DNA from: Salminus brasiliensis
Lineage: Eukaryota > Chordata > Actinopteri > Characiformes > Bryconidae
Direction of reading: 5' to 3'
Assembly (NCBI RefSeq): GCF_030463535.1
Contig: NC_132892.1
Span: forward strand, 28,804,841 to 28,868,840
DNA length: 64,000 nucleotides
Each line of letters begins with the position of its first letter. Within the stretch, counting starts at the first letter, position 1. The notes below the pieces were generated by a model. It did not search any database. It had not been told where the DNA came from and saw only the letters and a list, made by a program, of their open reading frames with translations. Made by a program: the position numbers and the translations under genes. This document shows positions 31,080 through 42,819 of the stretch, one piece after another.

Positions 31080-31665
31080 GACACAACACAGACTGTGTCA
31101 TTTCGAAAACGTCTCAGAGTTCACAGTCTGTACAAACGGTCTGCGTTAAATCAGACAGCAAACACAAAGAGTGTTGTCCTTTAGGCAGAGACACAGGCGT
31201 GCTCAAAAACAACACACCAACAAGCCCAACAAACCAGCACTCGCCGTCCAACTCTCTCCGCTTCTTTGCAGCCAGCTCGAGCAAAAAGGTCCAACGATGA
31301 AATCCCCAGACCGAACCCAGCCATCCCCCTTGAGAGCGCTCCAGTTGGACCTTTTGCATATTGAATCTAATTTAACTACATGGCACCGGACTGAACCCTT
31401 TGAACTGCAGGCTTGGTTCTGAAGCGGCTCCAGGCTTGGACGGCAGGCTGCTTGGACCAGCCTCGGGCTCTTTAGACCCAAATGCCAAGGTAAGGTTAAG
31501 GGGCGTCTCCGTGGCGACGCAGTGCCCCGGAGCAGGTGGGCGAAGCCTGGCACACGCTGGCCGCAGGGAGACACCGCCGCAGGGCATCGCCAGCTTGCAG
31601 TGCATCATGGGATGGACACAATGGAGGATTTAGGATGCAGAGAAGAGGCCGCTAATGAGCTTGTT
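31080..31665. other. GC-rich complex island, candidate regulatory sequence
   Basis: Repeat-free and CpG-containing, with long overlapping open frames on both strands that reflect base composition and not domains. GTCTCCGTGGCGAC at 31505-31518 agrees with the palindromic X-box (RFX) consensus at about 10 of 14 bases. A CT/CA microsatellite follows at 31671-31725. Confidence 0.3.
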
Positions 31666-31686
31666 TGGAAATCTCTCTCTCTCTCA

Positions 31687-31724
<38 letters not shown>

Positions 31725-32199
31725 ATGTGCGTTTGTAGGAGTTTCAGCAGTATCTTTCAACTAATCAGCGAGAACTGTGTGGAGAACTGAAACTACACCC
31801 ACAGTAACCACGGCCTACTAATGTGAACCCTGTGCTGCGAGTGTTGTGTATGGGGTGGGAAAGGACCCATATGGATATTAAGGATTAAGCATTGAGTTGG
31901 CCTTGACAATAAGCTGACAATGGCTTTTTAAAGGTTACAAAGAAAAGCACCTTCACAGTGGAGATTATATTTTATGCGAAAAGCAAACAGGCCAAACTGC
32001 CAGATACTTACAAAACTAAAGGTTTGACAGATCAGCTTTGGGACAGTTCATGTAATTTATCATGTGTTTAAGTAAGACTGGGTTTAATCTCCAGCATAAA
32101 ACCGGCACAACCTCAAACTACTCCGTACTCACTACTTACATGTTCTGCATAATAACAGTGTAAATGTGTCTATAAATACAAGCAAAAAAAAAACATTGA

Positions 32200-34015
32200 C
32201 ATTTTTACTGTACAGCTCCCCTTGGCTTTCTTTTTTTTATTGTAAGGATAAAGTTTAATCATTTTAATATGGTAATGATAACTTTGGCATACCTTTAACT
32301 GTAAAGATATTCTTTGCATGGGTTTTTACCATGAGGACAAACCTTGCATTTTTTGCTGTAACAAGTTTACACATCTTTGTACTGTAATGATACATTTTTA
32401 TACTAAAAGGATAAGCATTTGCACACGTTTTACTATAAGAATAACTTCTGCATACTTTTCAAACTGTAGTAATAATGTTTGCACATTTTTTAAACCATAA
32501 GTGAAGATAACTGCACATTTGCACACTTTTTAGTGTATGAATAACATCTGCATATTGTTTGCACTGCATGGATTACATTTGCATCATTTTATACAGTAAA
32601 GTCTATGCATAACCTACAAAATTTTAACTGCAAAAATGACTTTTGCACATGTTTTTATTACTGTATAGATGACTTTTGTATTGTAAGAATAACATTTGCA
32701 CATTGTTGCATAATTTGCATAATTTGCATAATTGTTATAGTGTAAAGATAACCTATGGATAATCTACTACATTTTAACTGTAAAAATAACCCTCACACAC
32801 ATTTTTATTATTTTAAAGATAACTTTTGCTCATATGTTTTGCACAATTCAAAACGTTTGTACTTTAAGTAGAACTGTTGCACAATTCAAAACTGTAAAAA
32901 TAACATTTGCACATGTGTTACTGTCAGAGTAACACCATTTGCAGCATTTTTGCACTGTAAGGATAACATTTGCACAATGTATGTAGTAAAAGTATAAAGT
33001 TTTGCACATTTTTTGTACTGTATGAATAAACTGTGCACAATTTTCATACTAAAAGGATAAGCATTTGCACATGTTTTACTGTAAGAATAATGTCTGCATA
33101 CGTTTTGAACTGAAGTAATAACATTTGCACATTTTTTATCACGGTAAAGATAACTGGTACACATTTCTGTACTGTAAGGAGAACATTTGCACAATTTATG
33201 TACTAAAAGTATGAGTTTAAGTTTTGTACACGTTTTTATTGTATAAATAACCTCTGCACATTTTTTGTACTGTATGGATAACATTATTCAAAACATATTT
33301 TTACACAGTAAAGATAACCCATGGATAATGTACTGAACTTTAACTGTAAAAATAACCTTTGCACACATTTTTTATTACTGTAAAGATAAGTTTTGCACAT
33401 ATGTTTGTACTTTAAGGAGAACTGTTGCACAATTTTAAACTGTAAAAATATCATTTGCACATTTGTTACTGTCAGAGTATCATTTGCACCATTTTTGCAC
33501 TGTAAGGATAAAATTTGCACAATGTATGTAGTAAAAGTATAAAGTTTTGCACACTTTTTGAACTGTAGTAATAACATTTGCACATTTCTTATCACGGTAA
33601 AGATAACTGCTACACGTTTCTGTACTGTAATTAAAACATTTGCACAATTTATGTACTAAAAGTATAAAGTTCAGTACATGGTTTTATTGTAAGAAAAACC
33701 TCTGTGCACATATTTTTATCCAGTAAAGATAACCCATGGATAATCTACTGAACTTTAATAACCTTTGCACACATTTTTATTACTGTAAAGATAAGTTTTG
33801 CACATATGTTTGTACTTTAAGGAGAACCTTTGCACAATTTTAAACTGTAAAAATAAGATGCAAATCTGATAACCTATGGATGGCCTATGTGCACATTTTC
33901 ATTTCTGTAAAGATAACTGTACACATATTTCTATACTGAATAGAGAATGATTGCACACTTTTTTTTACTGTAAGAGTAACAATTTTTACACATTACGGAT
34001 AACCTATGGATACCC
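32200..34015 (+). repeat. Diverged minisatellite, TTTGCACA/ACTGTAAGGATAAC units
   Basis: About 1.8 kb of degenerate units of roughly 35-45 bases, each with a form of ACTGTAAAGATAAC and TTTGCACATTTTT. Larger blocks recur: the segment around 32930-33120 is echoed near 33480-33590, and CCATGGATAATCTACTGAAC recurs with variants at about 32753, 33318 and 33735. Open frames across it repeat YKKCA-type words and are not genes. Confidence 0.85.
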
Positions 34016-34039
34016 TATAGTCATATTCAACAGTTTATA

Positions 34040-34515
34040 ATCAGCCAGTAACTAAACCTGTTTACCTGAAATGCTGGAGTCTATTTAATATTTAATCTTG
34101 AGTTTTTTAGGCTTAAAATGAATGATAACGAGCAAAGACTAAAGGCCCTAATTTTGAGTACCTGATGAAAAATGCTCCCAACACATAGATACACACACAC
34201 TTACACACTTACACACACGCACACACATAGATTAAGACCTGTGGCACTTGACGACTATAATTGCTCTAATTAAGTTGATTAAGACTTGGCAATAACAAGA
34301 GGGAATCCTGGGTAGAGGCGGATCACGCTGAGCTTTCATCTGCTTCTCCTCCTGTGTTGTCTCCACCACCCCGTTACCATCACACACCAGGTGTGCCAAG
34401 GTGGACTGGCACCGCAGGTCATGTGTTCATTTAACCTGGGAGAGCAAACTAGGCCACACTTTGACTGGATGGTGAGACAGGAGTGCTAGAAGTGTAAATA
34501 TTTCATATGATAAAA
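34040..34515. other. Gene-free stretch, nothing recognised
   Basis: Complex sequence with a CA-rich run at 34191-34226. Confidence 0.4.
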
Positions 34516-34523
34516 TAACAAAT

Positions 34524-35012
34524 ATACGGTCATATCAGAATATTATGGCCACCTACCTAACAGGGGGAATACCCTTGGCTAAAAGGACACTAGTGAAACG
34601 TAGTGGCATGGACTGTATTAGCTGATGATCTAACTGATCCACAGTGGAGCATCGATTGCTCTGTGCCACTCCCCGGAGTCGTCGTTCCCTCTGGCATCAA
34701 TGTCCCTTGGAGCACTATTGTTATGGGAAGCATCTAGTGTGTGAAAAGTCCATTCTCTGTGCACCTTCACTACGGCAGCTCTAGAACATCCCATGAGGTT
34801 AGCGGTTTCAGAGATGCTACCACCATTTGTCCGGTACCCTATTATCATGCCCTTTTTGAAGCCCATGACGATGGTTCTGCACTGTGCTACAACTGACTGG
34901 TGTGCCTGCTTATGTCTACACGCAGAAACCTGATCACATGGCATCTGTGACGTCCGGACAGAGTTCACTCCAAACCAGGGGTGGTCATAATATTCTGATA
35001 TGACCGTGTATA
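34524..35012 (-). mobile_element. Tc1-like element with intact inverted termini, internally deleted
   Basis: The left end CGGTCATATCAGAATATTAT (34527) is matched in inverted form by ATAATATTCTGATATGACCG (34987-35006), each next to TATA. The termini extend about 28 bases with one or two mismatches. The element is about 490 bases. On the minus strand, 34750-34866 encodes a helix-turn-helix remnant; there is no catalytic domain, so it could only move with a transposase supplied in trans. Confidence 0.8.
34750..34866 (-). pseudogene. Transposase helix-turn-helix remnant
   Basis: Within a minus-strand open frame (34630-35028) the segment reads MGFKKGMIIGYRTNGGSISE then TANLMGCSRAAVVKVHREW. This is the spacing of the first DNA-binding domain of Tc1 transposases (glycine before the recognition helix, SRAAV in place of the usual SRSTV). 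The rest of the frame has no family resemblance. Confidence 0.55.
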
Positions 35013-35059
35013 ATACCTCATATAGCATGTAGTGATTTCTACCCTTTCCCCCCTTCCCC

Positions 35060-35075
35060 TAGATAGATAGAGAAC

Positions 35076-35135
<60 letters not shown>

Positions 35136-35258
35136 AGGAAAGAGGGAGTAGAAATAATAGAGAAAATGAAAGATATAGAGAGCTATTAAAAGAGAAGGAG
35201 AGAGGAGGGAAGAGAGAGGAGGAAAGAGAGAGAGAGAGAGAGGAGGGAAGAGAGAGGA

Positions 35259-35312
<54 letters not shown>

Positions 35313-35449
35313 ATAGCTAAAGAGGAAGGTAGAGAGAGTTAAAAAATGAAAGAAAATGAGAGATAGAGAGGGGGGAGAGAGAGGGGGGAGAAAGAGAGAG
35401 AGAGAGGAAGAGAGAGAGAGAGAGAGAGGGGGGGGAAGGGAGAGAAAGA

Positions 35450-35509
<60 letters not shown>

Positions 35510-35636
35510 AGGAAAGAGGGAGTAGAAATAATAGAGAAAATGAAAGATATAGAGAGCTATTAAAAGAGAAAGAGAGAGGAGGGAAGAGAGAGGAGGAAAG
35601 AGAGAGAGAGAGAGAGGAGGGAAGAGAGAGGAGGAA

Positions 35637-35704
<68 letters not shown>

Positions 35705-35798
35705 ATAGCTAAAGAGGAAGGTAGAGAGAGTTGGAAAAGAGAGAAAATGAGAGATAGAGAGGGGGGAGAGAGAGGGGGGAGAAAGAGAGAGAGAGAGA

Positions 35799-35839
<41 letters not shown>

Positions 35840-35849
35840 AAGGGAGAGA

Positions 35850-35904
<55 letters not shown>

Positions 35905-35905
35905 G
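35060..35905. repeat. GA satellite with higher-order duplication
   Basis: About 840 purine-only bases on the plus strand, apart from rare interruptions. Those interruptions give a higher-order repeat: AGTAGAAATAATAGAG occurs at 35147 and 35521 (374 bases apart) and ATGAATAGCTAAAGAGG at 35309 and 35701 (392 bases apart). The region was therefore duplicated as a block and the two copies differ in GA run length. Confidence 0.92.
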
Positions 35906-35929
35906 GACCAGACACACCCGAGAGCCTTG

Positions 35930-36390
35930 GAGGGAGGAATGCCAGGTTTTAATGGAAGGACAGGATAATTGTTTCACTTGTCTCAGTCCTCCGCGGTTAC
36001 GGTAATGACATGCTCATTTACCGCACAACAGGAGAGCAGACAGGAAATGGAAGTGTCTTTAAGAATTCATCAGTGTCAGGGACGCAGGAAGTGCCCGCGG
36101 GAGCCATTTTGGTTTGTGGAGGAAGTGCTTTGGGTGGGGAACCTGAGCACACATGATCTGGCGTTAGCAAAGTCCCGCTCACTCTGGAGAGTCTCTGACT
36201 GAGCTGGGGTTTACATCCCCTTTATGAGAGCTAGTGCCAAGCTAGCTGTCTGGCTAGGCCGAGCTGCCAAGACCTGCTTTAGAGTGACTGCAGAGGAGAG
36301 CCCAGGTCCCCAAACACCAGGTAGAGAGACAGCACCAACCCACGAGTCGTTTCACACTGTGGCAGTGAGCAGAGATACCATTCATTCTAA
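35930..36390. other. Complex island, candidate regulatory sequence
   Basis: Repeat-free sequence with CCTCCGCGGTTACGGTAATG and CCCGCGGGAGCC words, between two satellites. No exon recognised. Confidence 0.3.
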
Positions 36391-36394
36391 ACTC

Positions 36395-37320
36395 CAGTTT
36401 TACAATCAATACCATTATTATTACTATACTATACTAATATTTATAATCAACACAGTTACTACTGTTACTACTATACATGTAGCTTTATTTTAAAATCAAC
36501 ACTATTATTAATAATTTACTATTTATTTCAATTAATACTAATACTAACACCATTCTATCATTTAAAACAACCCTAATATTAAAACTATACTTTTTATTAC
36601 TACTAATATTAATACTATAATATCAGTTAAAATCAATACTAATATTAAAACTATACTTTTATTACTACTAATATTAATACTATGTCATCTAAAATCAATA
36701 CTAATATTAAAACTATACTTTTTATTAATACTAATATTAATACTATAATGTCATCTAAAATCAATACTAATATTAAAACTATACTTTTATTACTACTAAT
36801 ATTAATACTATGTCATCTAAAATCAATACTAATATTAAAACTATATTTTTTATTCATACTAATATTAATACTATAATGTCATCTAAAATCAATACTAATA
36901 TTAAAACTATACTTTTTATTAATACTAATATTAAAACTATACTTTTTATTACTACTTATATTAATACTATAATGTCATCTAAAATCAATACTAATATTAA
37001 AACTATACTTTTTATTAATACTAATATTAATACTATAATGTCATCTAAAATCAATACTAATATTAAAACTATACTTTTGTATTATTACTAATATTAATAC
37101 TATAATATCAGTTAAAATCAATACTAATATTAAAACTATACTTTTATTACTACTAATATTAATACTATAATATCAGTTGAAATCAACACTAATATTAAAA
37201 CTATATAAAAAAATACTTTTTTATTACTTTTTTCAATTAACACAATACTATCATTTGAAGTCAACACTAAAATAATACTATACTATTATTTAAAATCAAT
37301 GCTAATATTAATACTACAAA
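36395..37320 (+). repeat. AT-rich minisatellite, about 64-bp unit
   Basis: Units carry ATGTCATCTAAAATCAATAC, then ACTAATATTAAAACTATACT and TTTTATTACTACTAATATTA. The ATGTCATCT word falls at 36682, 36748, 36810, 36877, 36974 and 37038, giving spacings of mostly 62-67 bases. Flanking copies are more diverged. Confidence 0.9.
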
Positions 37321-37363
37321 GATTTGTGCATCCTTTTTATGTCATACTGATACAAAGTTTTGC

Positions 37364-37450
37364 ACTAGATGTTGGAACATTGCTGTGAGAAACTCACTGC
37401 ATACAGCCACAGTGGCATTAGTGAGGCGTTGTTGAAGGATTAGTTCTGGT
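37364..37450 (+). mobile_element. MITE family 1/2 fragment
   Basis: It carries ACTAGATGTTGGAACATTGC, GTGGCATTAGTGAGG and GGATTAGTTCTGG, matching the inner part of the 27.2 kb element. Confidence 0.5.
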
Positions 37451-38435
37451 CTGTCAAGAAAGGTCTCGACCTGCACGTGATGTGATCTCCATCACTGAAA
37501 GGGTCAGAACCTCTGGTCCAGAGGTAGAGGGAGGCATGGGGTCTAAAATTTGTAAAAGATAGAAGTGTGTTTGTGTGAGGGGGGGTTGGTGGGTAACACA
37601 AAGAGAGGAGGGGTAGAGAGAGAGAAAGAGAGAGAATCTGAGTGAACTGAGAAAAGGCAGGAATCTGGCCATTCCCTCCTTTTCCTCGCTCTCTTTCTCC
37701 CAAGCCAGACCAGACCAATCGCACTGCCAGCTTGTCACTGCCTGCATGAAGATAAATGACATAATTAGACCTTCTCTGTCATCAATTAAACGTCCTGGAC
37801 TAGCACTCTGTACGGGGGTTCAATAGGAAGGCAGGCAGCAGCACAGTCGCGATTCGCATTGAATCCAGATCGGTCTGTTCACACTGCAACTGGCAGCACG
37901 ATGCGGATCAGGATCGCCAGTTTGCGCCGTGTTGGTCTGGGCGCAGTCGTCCCACATTTTAAGGACTAACTCCTCTTTTTCTGCAGCGTTCAGATTTTTC
38001 CATCATGCCATTTGTTCGATGTTCACACTACAGCTTCTGACGCGGCTCTGTGATCTGAATACAGCCATCCCTCTGTGTCTCTTTACACATACACTCCCAC
38101 AGCGCCGAGGAGAGGGGAGGTGAGGCACAGGGCTGAGTTTTAGGGAGTGCAGGTGGTGCTAAGCTGGCATGGGCTGTGCCCGCTGTCCCCACATGATGCC
38201 AGCATGCACACAGACAGACACACACACACACACACGATGCCAATACCATCTGTCATCACTGTGAACATCTGCAGCCCAAGGTGCCCTTGTCACCCACAGT
38301 TAAAGTAACGAGTCTGCTATGGGAGATAGTGGGAGAGAGAGATAAAGAGAGAGAGAGCAATAGAGAGAGAGAGAGACATCTTTTGGTGGTTGGTAGGCAA
38401 AGACATCACAATGCTTGAAGACATCACGATACTTT

Positions 38436-38468
<33 letters not shown>

Positions 38469-38695
38469 ATTTAGTACCATTATTTTATAGAATGCAAATT
38501 AGGGCCTTATTAAGATTTTGGTTTTTGTTCAATAAAACCTGCGTTTAGACGCGTATTAACTAAATCAGACCAGCTTTAATCATTAATTTCTTTTATTAAT
38601 ACATTACAGTTCTGTAAAAATCACTAATAATTGCAAAAAATTGTTATAAGGGCAATTTACCACCCTGTTATGCAACTACTGAGCAAAAATACACA
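37450..38695. other. Gene-free stretch, nothing recognised
   Basis: It includes a GA-rich patch at 37606-37636, a CA run at 38217-38236, a GA patch at 38330-38372 and an (ATTT)n run at 38439-38466. GGGCAATTTACCACCCTGTT near 38650 resembles a phrase near 45205 and may mark a degraded repeat. Confidence 0.4.
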
Positions 38696-38704
38696 CACAA
38701 ACAC

Positions 38705-38778
<74 letters not shown>

Positions 38779-38780
38779 CT
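38690..38780. repeat. (CA)n(TA)n(GA)n compound microsatellite
   Basis: CA, then about 22 TA units (38710-38754), then about 12 GA units. Confidence 0.92.
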
Positions 38781-38804
38781 TGATTTGTTAGCGTTCTACA
38801 TAGT

Positions 38805-38980
38805 GCAGTCAAATCCTCACAGCAATACGCCCCCACAAATCCAGCAGAAAGCCTTCTTCCCTGAACAGTAGAGACTGTTACTCTTCCCCAGCAAGCAGGA
38901 CCAACTCTTCAATTGACACCCTTGATTTCAGAAGAAACAATGAATGAGCAAGTGTCCCAATACTTTTGTCCTGTTGTGTT
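38805..38980 (-). mobile_element. MITE family 1 fragment (terminal third)
   Basis: CAAATCCTCACAGCAATACG, CAGCAGAAAGCCTTCTTCCC and TGTCCCAATACTTTTGTCC are present; the other half is missing. Confidence 0.7.
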
Positions 38981-39085
38981 CACAGTTGTCAAAGCTGAAA
39001 TGAGTGAATCTGCGAGGAGATACGGTGTGTTAGCACTATTGTGATTTTTTTCCTTGTCCACCAACTACCCACCTGTTCTCTCTCG

Positions 39086-39087
<2 letters not shown>

Positions 39088-39124
<37 letters not shown>
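39088..39124. repeat. (CT)n microsatellite
   Basis: Perfect CT run. Confidence 0.9.
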
Positions 39125-39125
<1 letters not shown>

Positions 39126-39509
39126 TTTGCTCACTCTCCACACACACCATCATGAGAAAAATCCCACACCCAGGTACACACACATACACACAGTCCGGCT
39201 TCGAACACACGCCCTCAGGCTGGGGGGGTTAGTGAGTGCCATAAAGAGGTGCCAAGAAGACACTGTGGCATTGTTCTAGCTTGAAAATGATGAAAATCCA
39301 TCATCTTTATAACAACTGGGCCGTTCTTTGTACCAAAACCAGCCATAATTCATCATTTTTACCAACTTCTATTCCTGCTGTAGAGTTACATAGGAAGTTT
39401 GCTTTACTGCCCCTTTAAGACATATGTAAATATTCTCTGTTCCCTGATTGGCCGCTCTATAAATTCTCCTCTTTCTTCAGTTAGTGTGAAACCTTTCAAT
39501 GGCTGCTGT

Positions 39510-39665
39510 CCATTGAAAACCATGTCGCTCCATTTTTGTCCTTTTCTCCATGGTTTGAACCCTGTAGCTGCTTCTGTCCACTGTGTAAATCATTCTGGAG
39601 GAATGGAACAATAGAAATGTTCTTCTCCTGTAAAGTCACCAGTTTGGAGATACATGTTTTCACAG
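39510..39665 (+). mobile_element. 'TATCTCC' family element, copy 4
   Basis: It runs from AAACCATGTCGCTCCATTTT to GTTTGGAGATACATGTTTTC, with ends inverted relative to each other. Inside are GCTGCTTCTGTCCACTGTGT and GGAACAATAGAAATG. It is the cleanest short copy. Confidence 0.65.
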
Positions 39666-40167
39666 TATGTTTATTATCACTGTGGCTGTAATCTGTATTA
39701 GTGGATCCTGTAGCACCGGGAGTTCTGCCACAAAGTAAACAAAGAAGGCGGGCCTTGTGGGCCTAATAATAGAATAAGGCAAATAACTTCAGTGAGAGTG
39801 GGCGGGGCTATATTCTTTATTGTGACATCACAAGAACAATGACCTCACAATGGGCTGGTTTTGCCATTTCCATTGATGAATTTCCATTGCTGGACTGAAT
39901 CAAACATGAAATATAAAAAATATATCACTAAAGTAATATTATATTAATAAAGTAATATTACATCCATTTGTAATTAATAAATACTACATTGTGCAAATTG
40001 ATTTATAAAAAAATGTCTTCCACACATTGAGCTGGCATCTGATTGGATGTTCCCTAAGGTATCAATAACATGGCTAAGACAGCAGACACTTTTTTTTTAT
40101 CTTTCTTTGTAAAGAGTTATAGTGGTTGTTTTTACTGTATTGTGCCAATTACTGGAGCCATGTGTTG

Positions 40168-40172
40168 ATGTG

Positions 40173-40224
<52 letters not shown>

Positions 40225-40232
40225 TGTGTGTG
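40168..40232. repeat. (GT)n microsatellite
   Basis: GT run of about 60 bases with one TTTG interruption. Confidence 0.92.
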
Positions 40233-40859
40233 CGTAAAGCAGATGGCATCACTGGCCTGTTGTGTAGTGATATAAAATCTGTTCAGCGCTGTGCTCCATG
40301 TGTACAGTGTGAGCCTTGACCCCACAGGCTACAGCTGAATACTGACCTCAGGATGACCTTTAATTTTCATTTGATAGCACATGTACACATGCAGACTGTT
40401 GCGATTTGCGCCATGAATGAATTATCGTCTCACTTAAACTGTTTATAATCTGCACAAAAGGAAAAATGGTATTCCCAACTGGCGAACTTACACTGTTTCA
40501 CCTAAAAATGCCAAGACATGGTTGGTATCTGATGTTTGCTTCTTTAGATGAGAATGGGAGATGCTAGGCTAACGTTGCTAACATATATACACCGGGCTTG
40601 GACTGTCACCAATCTCATCTCCGTGAATTCATGCCAAAAACATCTCTGGACTAGCTGAAATCATGTGCAGGTCTGCATGGGTGGGGCTTAGAACAAGGTA
40701 TGGGTTACTTTAATCTACAAATAAACAGAATAAATGCTTCCACAGAGCCAAACGAAGAAGCAGTCGCTCTGAGTAACAGATAAAACTTCAGTGCAAATGC
40801 TTAAAAAGGGTCAATGAATAATTTTCCTTTCAATAGATTTTTGAAGCAAATAAAAAAAC

Positions 40860-41312
40860 TACTGTACTGAGATGTGTTTGCTATTGTTAGCAACTTTAGC
40901 CCATCATCTCTGCATTTAATGAAAAAAGAACACCTTGCCAACTGTGAAGCATGGAGGTGGACCAAAGGTTGTTTTGTTGCCAGTGGCACTGCCAGTATAG
41001 CATGGGTGAAGGTACAAAGGGATTCCCCAAAATACCAACAAATCCTGGGTGCAAACTTCAAACCATATATTAAAAGGCTGAGGCTGAGAAGAGGATGGCT
41101 TCTACAACAGGACAATGTTCCAAAACCGACCTCCAAACCAACATGGATCACCTGGAGAGCCACTAAATAAAGCCTTTGGCCAACCATTGACCTAAACATC
41201 ATAGAAAATAGATGAACCAAGAAGATTTCAGAACTAGAGGACCTGTGATGTCTGCCACAAGTTAATAAATACTCGGAAAGGTGTCCAAATTTTTGCACAA
41301 GCCTCATATGAT
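40860..41312 (+). pseudogene. Tc1-like transposase relic, C-terminal half
   Basis: The plus-strand frame from about 40874 reads LMKKEHLANCEAWRWTKG, then ASGTASIAWVKVQRD, KYQQILGANFKP, LRLRRGWLLQQDN and PKPTSKPTW. This is the transposase region from KNTLPTVKHGG through the second catalytic aspartate segment LQQDN, with a frame slip at the HGGG motif. The end at about 41285-41312, with CAAATTTTTGCACAAGCC, resembles the element's 3' terminus. The 5' half is missing, so it is dead. Confidence 0.75.
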
Positions 41313-41339
41313 AATTTAAATTTCTTTTTTTAAGATATG

Positions 41340-41590
41340 ATATGCAGATGCAGACAATTTACGGCATTTAGCTGATGCTCTTATCTAGAGTGACTCACCA
41401 GGACACTTGTATTACAGAGGAGGGCCAGTGTAGTGTTAGGAGTCTTGCCCAAGGACTATTATTGGTGTAGTGCAGCACAGTCACCCAAACTGGGAATCGA
41501 ACCCCAGTCTTCCAAGTGGTGTGATAGCTCACTGGCCGATAATGGTGTCGGTTGCACTGCACCAATACACCTACAGAATCTTCCATAATT
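41340..41590 (-). repeat. Common teleost interspersed repeat fragment
   Basis: GGCATTTAGCTGATGCTCTT and ATCTAGAGTGACTCACCAGG are a widely occurring fish motif as I recall it, followed by GGGAATCGAACCCCAGTCTT, a B-box-like tRNA motif in reverse. It is probably a SINE-like sequence on the minus strand. Confidence 0.5.
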
Positions 41591-41614
41591 ATGTTTAATT
41601 AGCTACAGAGGCCC

Positions 41615-41965
41615 CTTTAAGTGGCACCCATTGCCGACACAGATGTACAAATGCACACACACAGCTTATCTTGTCCCTGTAGAGAAGTACTGCCAATATA
41701 ATAGGATATGCCTAATGCTAGACGTGGGCTAGAGGGGTATACAGCCCCCCCAGCATTGAGCTGTGGAGCAGTGGAAGAACTGTTTTCTTTGGAATGATGG
41801 ATGGTGCTCGAGCCAGTACTTTTGGGATACTTGAGTTGGGGATAAGGTGGGGTGGTGATCATCCAACATCCTGACCTCACGAAAACTCTTGCCAAGAAAA
41901 AGCGATTTCTTCAGAAACAATGAATGAGAAGTGTCCCAATACTTTTGTCCATATTGTGTGTACCT
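41615..41965 (-). mobile_element. MITE family 1, left part lost
   Basis: The family phrases CACCCATTGCCGACACAGAT, GCTAGAGGGGTATACAGCCC, GGAATGATGGATGGTGCTCG and TGTCCCAATACTTTTGTCCA are present in order. The ATTTGGACATATAG terminus is missing. Confidence 0.75.
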
Positions 41966-41992
41966 AAGAATTTGATGAAATTCAGCAAAATG

Positions 41993-42110
41993 TAGTGATC
42001 TGGTATCTCGAAATACATCTCAGAATTTAGAGGATCATACACACCTTCAAGTCGAAGGCCTAGTCGAATGGTCTGACATCTGAGATGTTTATTGAGATAC
42101 CAGATCACTA
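41993..42110. mobile_element. 118-bp foldback element
   Basis: The left arm starts TAGTGATCTGGTATCTC (41993) and the right arm ends GAGATACCAGATCACTA (42110). The arms match at 27 of 30 bases around a 58-base centre. It has the form of a very short MITE or a stem-loop; no second copy was noticed. Confidence 0.6.
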
Positions 42111-42689
42111 TATTTTTGCTTCATGGGGCAAAGAGTGGATTTGAGACCCAGCCAGACACGAGCCGGGCCTATTTCTCCTCACAATATGAAGCTGTAATGA
42201 AGGCCAGCATGCTATGGTTGTTTGGTAAGTACCAAAATCGTTCTCCTGCTGTTTGAAACCACAGGTTTTAATAACACATAATCACCCTCATTCTGCCCAC
42301 TGCCAGCGTTAGCACCCAGAACATTACTGATATTGGATTTTTGTTTGTGCCTGAGGAAGAAAATTGTGAGCGATTTAAAGCCTAATCCTGTTGAAGGAGC
42401 TCAGGAAGCAGCCTTTATGAAATGTATAGTAAAGGCGTGTGGCCTGAAAACTGTATTAAATCTGTATTACTGATGAAGCCATACGGTCAAAGAAAATAAA
42501 AATAAAAAAACTAAAACTATTTCTTTTAAAATGGCATAATAAAAGTCATACAGTGATTAAATATAATGTCTATGTTAACATTTATTTTTCATTTATAAAG
42601 TGTGCAGCTCACGCTACCGTCCATGTGTGTACACAAAGCTTCAAAAACCCTGTTTTTCATTTAAAAATGTGTATATATATAATTGCTGA

Positions 42690-42815
42690 ATAAAAACATG
42701 TATCTCCAAAACAGTAACTTCACAGGAGAGGAAAAAAAACTGAAAAGGAAGTCAATGTAAAAAGATTTTGGAGCATTTCGAATTCATGGAGATACATATT
42801 TTTTGTTGGACAGCA
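42690..42815 (-). mobile_element. 'TATCTCC' family element, copy 5
   Basis: Reverse orientation: ACATGTATCTCCAAAACAGT, GGAAGTCAATGTAAAAAGAT and CATGGAGATACATATTTTTT. Confidence 0.6.
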
Positions 42816-42819
42816 GCTT

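Noticed and set aside
31114..31633. Possible exon in the GC-rich island
   Set aside because: Long frames exist on both strands with no recognisable domain and no clear splice-site pair.
32886..33595. Minus-strand frames with repeated YKKCA words
   Set aside because: They translate a minisatellite; the repeated 'cysteines' reflect the TTTGCACA word.
35339..35977. Long minus-strand open frame of serine/leucine repeats
   Set aside because: It is the six-frame image of a GA satellite; no signal, domain or codon bias.
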